Positions 1 through 5,600 of a stretch of DNA of 6,869 nt are shown here, piece after piece. Where the stretch lies: assembly GCA_023443025.1 (NCBI GenBank), contig JAEZWM010000028.1:1-6869 (forward strand). Direction: 5' to 3'. The DNA comes from Bacillota bacterium (GTDB lineage Bacteria; Bacillota; Clostridia; Tissierellales; Peptoniphilaceae). Every line of letters begins with the position of its first letter. The stretch's first letter is position 1. The notes below the pieces were generated by a model. It ran no database searches. It had not been told where the DNA came from and saw only the letters and a list, made by a program, of their open reading frames with translations. The position numbers and the translations under genes were made by a program.

Positions 1-12
1 GTATGCCAATTA
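1..12 (-). promoter_or_regulatory. Possible -24 half of a sigma54 promoter, cut by the window edge
   Basis: On the minus strand the first bases of the window read AATTGGCATAC. This contains TTGGCAT, the same -24 heptamer as in the sigma54 promoter of the cyclase gene (5021-5036). The matching -12 GC would lie 10 bases past the GG, about 5-6 bases outside the window, so the promoter cannot be confirmed here. The GGAA-N5-TTCC palindromes at 230-339 lie upstream of it in the orientation and order expected of enhancer sites. Seven matching bases alone are weak evidence; the context makes it worth recording. Confidence 0.4.
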
Positions 13-229
13 AAAATTTTTATATTCTTTATGTATATTTATTATCGTTTTTATATTGATTATGCCCAATACTTATAATAAGTTTTAATCATGAACTATA
101 AAAGACCGGATTTTTGTAATAAACTTAAGTAAATTGTATTTAATCTTCAAAATATTCATTACACTTAATATTTAATCACATATTTTTTTACTTCAAACCA
201 CCAATAAATTTATTCCAATCCAAATTATC
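13..229. other. Non-coding AT-rich spacer
   Basis: No open frame with a plausible start and ribosome binding site was seen on either strand. The stretch is very AT-rich, without clear hairpins or repeats. It lies between the end of the regulator operon and the putative promoter at the left edge, and is best read as the upstream region of the next minus-strand gene. A second -24-like string at 61-70 lacks a GC at the required distance. Confidence 0.6.
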
Positions 230-244
230 AGGAATATTTTTCCT
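230..244. promoter_or_regulatory. Putative activator-binding palindrome (left copy)
   Basis: The 15-mer AGGAATATTTTTCCT is an inverted repeat of the form AGGAA-N5-TTCCT. The identical 15-mer occurs at 5147-5161, upstream of the sigma54 promoter of the cyclase gene. It sits about 230 bp upstream of the possible -24 element at the window edge. I infer that it is an upstream activating site for the adjacent NtrC-type regulator. Binding has not been shown. Confidence 0.5.
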
Positions 245-301
245 TATATATTTTTTTAAAATTATTAATTATTACTAAACTGTAGGATTCAGGCATAAAT
301 A

Positions 302-339
302 AGAAAAGGAAAATATTTCCTATCCAGAAATATTTTCCT
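302..339 (-). terminator. Intrinsic terminator of the kinase/regulator operon, overlapping two activator-like palindromes
   Basis: A 13-bp perfect stem (arms 307-319 and 327-339) with a 7-base loop is followed on the minus strand by TTTTCTTATTT, as in a Rho-independent terminator. The hairpin begins inside the TAG stop codon (338-340) of the response regulator. The arms also contain GGAA-N5-TTCC palindromes: a perfect one at 308-320 and a one-mismatch copy at 326-338, with centres 18 bp apart. The same 18-bp pair is found upstream of the cyclase promoter, so this element may act both as terminator and as enhancer for the next gene. Confidence 0.65.
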
Positions 340-1693
340 ACCCTTTGTATTTTTTTAATTTGTTTCTTATTGTTCTATCTGTTATACCCAATACTTTTGC
401 TGCTTTGGTTTGATTATTACCAAGTTTATTCATAGTCGCAATTATAACTTTTTTCTCTATTTCTTCTAACTTTTCACCTATGAATATCGGAATCAACTCT
501 CCTTTTAGTTTTGTTTCAGATTCTTTTGAATGATTTGCACCTATTATGTCACTCGCCTTAAGTTCATCTGCTTCATTTAAGGCAATTGCTCTTTCGATTA
601 TATTTTCAAGTTCCCTTATATTACCCCTGAGTTCCATATTGCAAATAGCTTCAAAAAAATCATTGCTCACTCGGTTTATAGGTTTATCAAGGAGAATCGA
701 GTACTTTTCAATAAAATACTCGGTTAAGTATGGAATATCTTCTTTTCTTTCTCTTAACGAAGGCATCTGGAGATTGATAACATTTAACCTATAATATAAA
801 TCCTCTCTAAATTTCCCATCATCTATTAAAGATTTTAAATTTTTATTTGTAGCTGTTATTATTCTCACATCTACATCTTCAGACTCTTCAGCTCCTAGTG
901 GAGTTACTTTTTTTTCTTGAATAACTTGCAGCAATTTACCTTGAAGGTTTGCATCTAGGTCCCCTATCTCATCAAGGAAAAGTGTTCCTTTGTGTGCAAG
1001 TTGGAAGAATCCTTTTTTATCGTTATTAGCACCGGTAAATGCACCTTTTTTATATCCAAAAAGTTCACTCTCAAGTAAATTCTGCGGAATAGCAGCACAG
1101 TTAATGCTGTAAAAAGGATTATCACTTCTGTGCCCGATTCTATGAATAATTTTGGCTATTAAAGTCTTTCCTGTACCACTTTCTCCGGTTATTAAAACTA
1201 TTGAATCGATGTCCTTGATTTTGTTAACAGTTTGAAGTATATTAGTCATTTTATCGGAATGAGATATAATTCCAAATCCTTCTAAGCCTTTAAAGTTATC
1301 ATCTTCTGCAATTTTTACCCTTCGATGAAGCCTATCCATCTCAACAGCTCGTGAAAGAGAGAATTTAAGTTCTTCTAGATTTATAGGCTTGGTCAGATAT
1401 TGAAAAATTCCGGATTTAATGGCCTCTACTGAAGATTCTATAGTTCCAAAAGCAGTAATAATTATAACAACTACTTCCGGATTAAGCTCTTTTAGCTTCG
1501 CGTATAAATCCATTCCATTTTCGTTGCCCAGCTTTAAGTCTAGAACAATAGCCGCTATTTCGTTTTGATTATAAATTTCAAGTGCTTCTTCAATACCCGT
1601 TGCAAAGAATAATTCATATTCTTTTCTTAGTGCAAATCTAAGAGATTCTGCTATCGCTATATCGTCATCAACTATTAGTACATTATCTTTCAA
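338..1693 (-). CDS. NtrC-family sigma54-dependent response regulator
   Basis: This 451-residue protein has the full three-domain NtrC layout. The receiver (about 3-118) has acidic D9/D10/D11, phospho-acceptor D52, T80 and K102. The AAA+ sigma54-interaction domain (about 142-370) has Walker A GESGTGKT at 170-177, the GAFTGA loop at 217-222 that contacts sigma54, Walker B ending in DE at 241-242, and R296/R302 near the arginine-finger region. A Fis-type helix-turn-helix occupies about 411-449. It should remodel sigma54-RNA polymerase when phosphorylated by the kinase encoded just upstream. The start is TTG at 1693, overlapping the kinase gene by 11 bases, with AAAGGGTG about 10 bases before it; the receiver starts at once, so no other start fits. 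The likely targets are the cyclase operon and a unit beyond the left edge. The specific family name is not recognised. Confidence 0.95.
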   Translation of the reverse strand: MKDNVLIVDDDIAIAESLRFALRKEYELFFATGIEEALEIYNQNEIAAIVLDLKLGNENGMDLYAKLKELNPEVVVIIITAFGTIESSVEAIKSGIFQYLTKPINLEELKFSLSRAVEMDRLHRRVKIAEDDNFKGLEGFGIISHSDKMTNILQTVNKIKDIDSIVLITGESGTGKTLIAKIIHRIGHRSDNPFYSINCAAIPQNLLESELFGYKKGAFTGANNDKKGFFQLAHKGTLFLDEIGDLDANLQGKLLQVIQEKKVTPLGAEESEDVDVRIITATNKNLKSLIDDGKFREDLYYRLNVINLQMPSLRERKEDIPYLTEYFIEKYSILLDKPINRVSNDFFEAICNMELRGNIRELENIIERAIALNEADELKASDIIGANHSKESETKLKGELIPIFIGEKLEEIEKKVIIATMNKLGNNQTKAAKVLGITDRTIRNKLKKYKG

Positions 1694-3401
1694 CTCTACT
1701 GTTCACCCTTTCAAAAATAACCGAGATGGCTACTTGATTATTTGTGTGAGATATCTTAATCTCACCACCATTTTCCTTTACAAGCTGATAGGTTATAAAT
1801 AGTCCCAACCCGGTACCTTGTGGTTTAGTCGTGTAAAATGGCTCAAAAAACTTGTCAACATCAATAATGGTTCCGGGACTTATGTCATTTATTATACATA
1901 TCTCACAGCTATTCTCATTAGGTTTTGCTTTTATTTTAAGTTTTCCACCTTCAGGAACAGCTTGTACAGCATTTAATAACAAATTTATTAATATTTGTTT
2001 AATATGATTTTTATCACAATCAAGATATAGATCTTCATTTACATCAATTATGAGGTCTACATTCATGTTCTTTGTAGTTTTTATTATCGACTCAATTATT
2101 ATATCTTTTAGTATATCACCAATGCTAAATGTCGTTTTGTTGGCTTTTACAGGCTTGGAATATTCCAATAAATTAGAAAGCATATCATCTATTTGTTTAA
2201 TTTGATTAGGAACATGGTAGAGTAATGATTCTCTAAACTCTTTATCTTCATACTCAGAAGGTAGTAGCTCAATAAAATTCTTAATGCTTGTTAGAGGATT
2301 TCTAATTTCATGAGCAATGTTTAATAATAAAAAACCCAGTGATTCCATCTTGCCTTTCTCAGCAAGCATGTTTTCAAATCTTTTCTTTTCAGTTACATCA
2401 ATAAGTGTTACTATTACTCCAATAGTTTTATGCTCCTCGTCAGTCATTCTATTGTAGTTAATCTCTAAATACTTTTGCTCACCTTCAACGAGTACATCAA
2501 GAGATTTGTGAAGTGTTTCACTCCTACCGTCAAGAATCTCTTGTATTAATAGTGGTTCAAAAACATCTGTGTACTGTGTTTCATAGAAATTTCTAAATAT
2601 TATATCTTCTTCTTTTATCGTAAGTATTCTAGCAGCATTTTCATTTACAGCCTTTACTTTTCCGAGTGCATCGATGTAAATAGCACCACTGTCCATTTTG
2701 CTGAGTATTTCAAAGCCAATAGATGCAGATCTGTCTACAAACCATTTTTCATAGATAGCTTCATAGACACCATTACTTTTTATAATCTCGATACCACTAT
2801 TTATTATCTCAATTAGCTCTGAATTGTTATGTTTGGATGCCATGCAGTACTTAGTTCTATTTAGGGGCCTTCCGACCAGTTTTATCTTATCTGCACAATT
2901 GTGTTTAGAAGCAATATAACTAACGGTCAGTCTATTTCCTACCATAATGTCCACTTCTTGACACATTAATAATTCAAGAGCATCCTCTTGATTTTTTGTA
3001 ACGACCAGTTCTTTATATTTCCCACTATTAACAATGAATGTGCTATGTGCAGCATCATACTCCTGTACTGCAACTTTATAGTTCCCCATGCTAATATCTT
3101 GAATATCATCTCTCCATGTTAAACTAAATACCGATTGAAACGTCGTTAATAGAGGAAGAGAAAATAGATAATCCTTCTTTCTTGATCCTCCATAGGATAA
3201 GAATTGGATTAAATCATATTTATCCTCATCAAAAGCCTTTAGTGCTTCTCCCCAGTCCATCAAATCTATTTGGATTTCTATTCCTAACTGCTCTGCAATT
3301 GCTTTAGTAACTTCGTAAGCAAAGCCGCTCATTTTGCCGGTTTCATTTAAAAATTCATAAGGTGGATGTGATATGTCTCCACAAATTCTTATTTTTCTCA
3401 T
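1683..3401 (-). CDS. Soluble histidine kinase with N-terminal solute-binding-protein (SBP_bac_3-like) domain and PAS domain
   Basis: A 572-residue sensor kinase. Residues about 3-222 resemble the amino-acid-type solute-binding domain, including HPPYEF at 12-17 and R74 in a segment typical of these proteins. A PAS domain follows (about 233-338), then the dimerisation domain with AHEIRNPL and phospho-acceptor H364. The ATPase domain has N473/N477, an F box at 518-526 and GTGLGLFI at 529-536. The G1 box is slightly unusual, with Ser at 508 where Gly is common. There is no signal peptide, lipobox or membrane segment. The in-frame DNA upstream reaches a stop at 3453-3455 and offers no earlier ATG, GTG or TTG and no hydrophobic stretch. 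It therefore probably senses an intracellular ligand. A GGGGGAA ribosome binding site precedes the ATG. Its partner is the overlapping regulator gene; the ligand is unknown. Confidence 0.92.
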   Translation of the reverse strand: MRKIRICGDISHPPYEFLNETGKMSGFAYEVTKAIAEQLGIEIQIDLMDWGEALKAFDEDKYDLIQFLSYGGSRKKDYLFSLPLLTTFQSVFSLTWRDDIQDISMGNYKVAVQEYDAAHSTFIVNSGKYKELVVTKNQEDALELLMCQEVDIMVGNRLTVSYIASKHNCADKIKLVGRPLNRTKYCMASKHNNSELIEIINSGIEIIKSNGVYEAIYEKWFVDRSASIGFEILSKMDSGAIYIDALGKVKAVNENAARILTIKEEDIIFRNFYETQYTDVFEPLLIQEILDGRSETLHKSLDVLVEGEQKYLEINYNRMTDEEHKTIGVIVTLIDVTEKKRFENMLAEKGKMESLGFLLLNIAHEIRNPLTSIKNFIELLPSEYEDKEFRESLLYHVPNQIKQIDDMLSNLLEYSKPVKANKTTFSIGDILKDIIIESIIKTTKNMNVDLIIDVNEDLYLDCDKNHIKQILINLLLNAVQAVPEGGKLKIKAKPNENSCEICIINDISPGTIIDVDKFFEPFYTTKPQGTGLGLFITYQLVKENGGEIKISHTNNQVAISVIFERVNSRVER

Positions 3402-3441
3402 GTTTCCCCCATATGGTAAACCAATTATGTTGTTTAATTCT

Positions 3442-3470
3442 ATTATATTATATTAAGAATATATTTAATA
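3442..3470 (-). promoter_or_regulatory. Weak candidate promoter for the kinase/regulator operon
   Basis: On the minus strand two overlapping TATAAT hexamers (3447-3442 and 3452-3447) lie about 40-50 bases before the kinase start. The corresponding -35 position at 3470-3465 reads TATTAA, a poor match. A promoter is needed here because a strong hairpin separates this operon from the DUF1097 gene. The region is so AT-rich that a TATAAT is weak evidence. No sigma54 -24/-12 pair and no GGAA-N5-TTCC site was found, so autoregulation is not indicated. Confidence 0.35.
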
Positions 3471-3500
3471 GCACCCATCCAAAGTCACTGTATGTAAATT

Positions 3501-3545
3501 AATAAAAAACCTATGAAGCCTCATGCATTTCATAGGTTTTTTATT
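3501..3545. terminator. Strong bidirectional-looking hairpin terminator after the DUF1097 gene
   Basis: A 17-bp perfect stem (3501-3517 with 3529-3545) encloses an 11-base loop. Each arm ends in a run of six A or T, so the hairpin has a U-tract whichever strand is read. It begins 34 bases past the stop codon of the DUF1097 gene and should end the cyclase/DUF1097 transcript. No plus-strand gene is present that would need it. Confidence 0.85.
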
Positions 3546-3579
3546 GCTCTAAATTAACTCCAAATAAAGAGCAGAACTA

Positions 3580-4080
3580 TTATTGATTATCTTCTCCCAT
3601 AATCATTTTAGTAAGCGGTCCACCGATAGCAACAGAAATCAAACCTAATATAAGTCCTATTGAAGTCGTTCCTGCAGCATTTATAAAGCCTTCTAACTCA
3701 GGTAGATATCCTCTTAATGCAAAGTAATGAGATGCACCAATAAATGTTGCTGACGCAACAGTAAAGATCTCCCATGTTTGAGCAATAGCCATTGTAAATG
3801 CAAGAACACCAACCATCAATGAAGCAAATAATAATAGCATACCCGGTCCAGGGATATCCCCTAGTAGTCCAATACATCTAAAAGTTATAACACCTAATAC
3901 TGCTCCAAGAACTATAGCTGGAAATCCTCTTTTAACAGCTCTCATATCCGCACCTTCCCAGAAAAAAACAGACCAGCCTATGTATGCAGGCCATGGTTGT
4001 AAACCAACTGCATTAGCAACAAAGAACCAAGCAGCTGCTGTAATCCCTATAGCCAATGACATACCTAAAAACTTTTTCAT
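3580..4080 (-). CDS. DUF1097 family integral membrane protein
   Basis: A 166-residue, very hydrophobic protein that I place in the DUF1097 family (E. coli YcdZ-like) from its length and composition. Hydrophobic segments are visible at about 5-25, 30-42, 53-73, 80-100, 104-120 and 136-157, giving five or six membrane passes. The short hydrophilic C-terminus ends in GEDNQ. There is no ATPase domain or catalytic motif. The ATG at 4080 has AGGAG nine bases upstream. It follows the cyclase gene by 92 bases with only a palindrome between them, and probably belongs to the same sigma54-driven transcript. A role in moving the substrate or product of the cyclase across the membrane is a guess from context; the family has no settled function that I know of. 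Confidence 0.8.
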   Translation of the reverse strand: MKKFLGMSLAIGITAAAWFFVANAVGLQPWPAYIGWSVFFWEGADMRAVKRGFPAIVLGAVLGVITFRCIGLLGDIPGPGMLLLFASLMVGVLAFTMAIAQTWEIFTVASATFIGASHYFALRGYLPELEGFINAAGTTSIGLILGLISVAIGGPLTKMIMGEDNQ

Positions 4081-4128
4081 AATCGCACTCTCCTATTCAA
4101 TTAATAAATATGATTACTTATAATAATC

Positions 4129-4166
4129 AATATATAAGCTAGTGCATATGCACTAGCTTATATATT
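4129..4166. repeat. 38-bp perfect palindrome between the cyclase and DUF1097 genes
   Basis: The 19 bases from 4129 are exactly the reverse complement of the 19 bases ending at 4166, with no spacer; the centre reads GTGCATATGCAC. It begins six bases past the stop codon of the cyclase gene. In RNA it would form a stem of about 17 bp with a minimal loop. There is no clean U-run after it on the minus strand, so it is a poor standard terminator. An mRNA-stabilising or processing hairpin that sets the ratio of the two products, or a partial attenuator, fits better. A smaller inverted repeat (TGATTA / TAATCA, 4111-4129) abuts it. Confidence 0.8.
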
Positions 4167-4172
4167 AGTAAA

Positions 4173-4919
4173 TTATCTTTCTAGTAGCGCAACTGCTCTT
4201 ATAGGTGATCCACTACCATCTCTAATTCTTAGTGGAAGACCCATATATATAAATCTAGTTCCTACAACTTTATCTAAGTTCATCAGGTTTTCTGTATTTG
4301 TGATTCCGTATTCTCCACACACAAGATGTCCTGAATAATCTAAATCGTCCGGAGTAAGATCAATTGCCGGAGCGTCACAACCGATGTTTACAACTCCTTG
4401 CTCAGCAAGCCATTTAGCTGACTCATAAGATACTCCTGAGTGTCTACTTTCTAATCCACCATAGTTTAATGGGTCAATCATATCGTCATCAGAATGTAGA
4501 GTTGGGTGAGTTCTCTCGTAATGTCCGGTGTACATTAAGAATACGTCACCTTTTTTAATTTCAAGACCAGCTTTTTCAAGAGCTTCTTCGATATCTTTTA
4601 CTTCAATATAATCTGGATATCTAATGTGAGTGAAGTCTAAGCAGATAGCATCACCATAGAATAGTTCAAAGTCCATTTTATCAATTGTTGGACCTGATGG
4701 TAAAAACTCCCAAACAGCGTCACTATGAGTAGGACCATGCTCACTTATTAATAGGTTTCTAGCTGAGAATCCCAGTGTAGGTGAACCTGTGTTCTTCATA
4801 TTTTGCTCATGAGTTTGGTTTGTCATTATGAAAGTTTTTTGATGCATTCCAAAAACAGGCATTCCTTGATAGATTTCTTGTGATAAGTCTAAAATTTTGT
4901 ACTTTTGATTAAAGTTCAT
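4173..4919 (-). CDS. Cyclase / kynurenine-formamidase-like family metal-dependent hydrolase
   Basis: A 248-residue protein of the putative cyclase family (PF04199 type), which includes KynB formamidases and isatin hydrolases that open amide or lactam bonds with a divalent metal. It starts in the usual way, with ILDLSQEIYQGMPVF at 9-23. The metal motif is HGPTHSD: H61, H65 and D67 preserve the H-x3-H-x-D ligands. However, the usual Gly-Thr is Pro-Thr (63-64), and the usual Pro and last His of the signature are V69 and E71. H198 and E210, 12 residues apart before NLMNL, fit the second metal-ligand pair. No signal peptide is seen, so it is cytoplasmic. AAGGAG lies eight bases before the ATG. A sigma54 promoter lies about 100 bases upstream. 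The substrate is unknown; the altered motif makes a plain KynB assignment unsafe, and no other tryptophan-pathway genes are nearby. Confidence 0.9.
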   Translation of the reverse strand: MNFNQKYKILDLSQEIYQGMPVFGMHQKTFIMTNQTHEQNMKNTGSPTLGFSARNLLISEHGPTHSDAVWEFLPSGPTIDKMDFELFYGDAICLDFTHIRYPDYIEVKDIEEALEKAGLEIKKGDVFLMYTGHYERTHPTLHSDDDMIDPLNYGGLESRHSGVSYESAKWLAEQGVVNIGCDAPAIDLTPDDLDYSGHLVCGEYGITNTENLMNLDKVVGTRFIYMGLPLRIRDGSGSPIRAVALLER

Positions 4920-4947
4920 TTTATTCTCTCCTTTTTGATTCTATTCT

Positions 4948-5002
4948 TAAAGCCTAAGCTTTAGTTCAGTACTTCGATTAACTATGTTTTACCTAGTTAA
5001 TC
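4948..5002 (-). other. Structured 5' leader of the cyclase mRNA
   Basis: Transcription from the sigma54 promoter should begin near 5010, giving a leader of about 90 bases. Two hairpins are visible. The first has a 9-bp stem (GATTAACTA at 4976-4984 with TAGTTAATC at 4994-5002) and would lie almost at the 5' end. The second has a 6-bp stem (TAAAGC at 4948-4953 with GCTTTA at 4958-4963). A stem at the extreme 5' end commonly protects mRNA from decay. I see no known riboswitch consensus. Confidence 0.45.
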
Positions 5003-5020
5003 CTTTACATATTTAATATG

Positions 5021-5036
5021 AGCAACTTGCATGCCA
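5021..5036 (-). promoter_or_regulatory. Sigma54 (-24/-12) promoter of the cyclase/DUF1097 operon
   Basis: The minus strand reads TGGCATGCAAGTTGCT from 5036 to 5021. This matches the sigma54 consensus TGGCAC-N5-TTGCW at all but the last -24 base, with exact GG-N10-GC spacing (GG at 5035-5034, GC at 5023-5022), and a further T at 5037 extends it to TTGGCAT. The predicted start site is about 5010, some 90 bases before the cyclase ATG. A sigma54 activator gene in the next operon and palindromes upstream support the call. The sigma54 gene itself must be elsewhere in the genome. Confidence 0.9.
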
Positions 5037-5040
5037 AAGT

Positions 5041-5070
5041 ATGTAAAAATTTTACATAGATTTTACATAG
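5041..5070. repeat. Promoter-proximal TTTTACATAG repeat, possible operator
   Basis: TTTTACATAG occurs twice as direct repeats, at 5050-5059 and 5061-5070, with an 11-base period close to one helical turn. The inverted copy ATGTAAAA at 5041-5048 makes 5041-5057 a palindrome around a single A. A further TTTACATA lies at 5004-5011, near the predicted transcription start. The array directly abuts the -24 element, so a bound protein would be in the path of polymerase or of the loop to the enhancer. This suggests a second regulator but does not identify it. Confidence 0.5.
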
Positions 5071-5146
5071 CGACAGTTTACACATTTGACATGAAATCAT
5101 TTTCATTAAATCTCTTTTGGCTGACAAGTAATTTTTTTAAAAATTA

Positions 5147-5161
5147 AGGAATATTTTTCCT
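5147..5161. promoter_or_regulatory. Putative enhancer site for the NtrC-type regulator (promoter-near copy)
   Basis: AGGAATATTTTTCCT is a palindrome with five-base arms around five central bases. Its centre lies about 144 bases upstream of the predicted start of the cyclase transcript, a normal distance for sigma54 enhancers. The same 15-mer is present at 230-244. Confidence 0.6.
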
Positions 5162-5216
5162 ATTTATTTTATAAATTATCAAATATCCATTAAGATACAG
5201 TCGTTGTATTAATCTT

Positions 5217-5249
5217 AGGAAATTATTTCCTTTTAGGAAAACTTTTCCA
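5217..5249. promoter_or_regulatory. Pair of putative enhancer sites for the NtrC-type regulator
   Basis: Two further GGAA-N5-TTCC palindromes lie here: AGGAAATTATTTCCT at 5217-5231 and GGAAAACTTTTCC at 5236-5248. Their centres are 18 bp apart, at about -214 and -232 from the predicted start. Paired sites are usual for NtrC-family activators, which bind as dimers and assemble into larger rings. A pair with the same 18-bp spacing occurs at 308-338. Confidence 0.6.
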
Positions 5250-5405
5250 ATCTCTTCATTCTAGATATTTAATACTTAAATACTGAGTTTCACATCTTAA
5301 ATTATCAGTACTGTTATCATTTATAATTGATTACCTTGTGGCGTGTCTTATGAAATTACAGAATCCATTATAATTCAAAGCTGAGCGTTTCCATTTTATT
5401 GCCAT
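5250..5405. other. Non-coding spacer upstream of the enhancer sites
   Basis: No supported gene on either strand; the longest plus-strand open frames are only a few codons. It contains one near-repeat: TAGATATTTAA occurs at 5262-5272 and 5552-5562, each followed within a base or so by TAC. In DNA this AT-rich that may be chance. Confidence 0.5.
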
Positions 5406-5445
5406 AAAAAGAAGTGGTAAATCAACCTATAAGACTAACCACTTC
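5406..5445 (-). terminator. Intrinsic terminator of the XRE/membrane-protein unit
   Basis: GAAGTGGT (5411-5418) pairs with ACCACTTC (5438-5445). A few further pairs can form inside a long loop, and the minus strand continues after the stem with TTTTT (5410-5406). It lies about 156 bases past the stop codon of the small membrane protein and no gene intervenes. This leaves a fairly long 3' untranslated segment in which I saw no other element. Confidence 0.6.
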
Positions 5446-5600
5446 ATTCTCAATTATATAATTGTTAATACTGGATTTTTAACTGTTTAAAACTCATATT
5501 GCAGTAAAAATCTTCATCAGAATTGCATAAAATTCTTTAATTCTTAAATTTTAGATATTTAAATACCAAAACAATTAAATCTTGTTTATACCGATAACTT

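Noticed and set aside
52..70. Second -24-like string (ATTGGGCATA on the minus strand)
   Set aside because: No GC lies 10 bases beyond the GG, so it does not form a sigma54 promoter.
546..794. Open frame of 82 codons on the plus strand
   Set aside because: It lies wholly inside the response regulator gene, antisense to its conserved AAA+ and C-terminal region; the serine/leucine-rich product and lack of a plausible ribosome site mark it as a shadow.
5446..5600. Possible small genes downstream of the membrane protein
   Set aside because: Minus-strand ATG codons here open frames that stop within a few codons; no ribosome site was seen.
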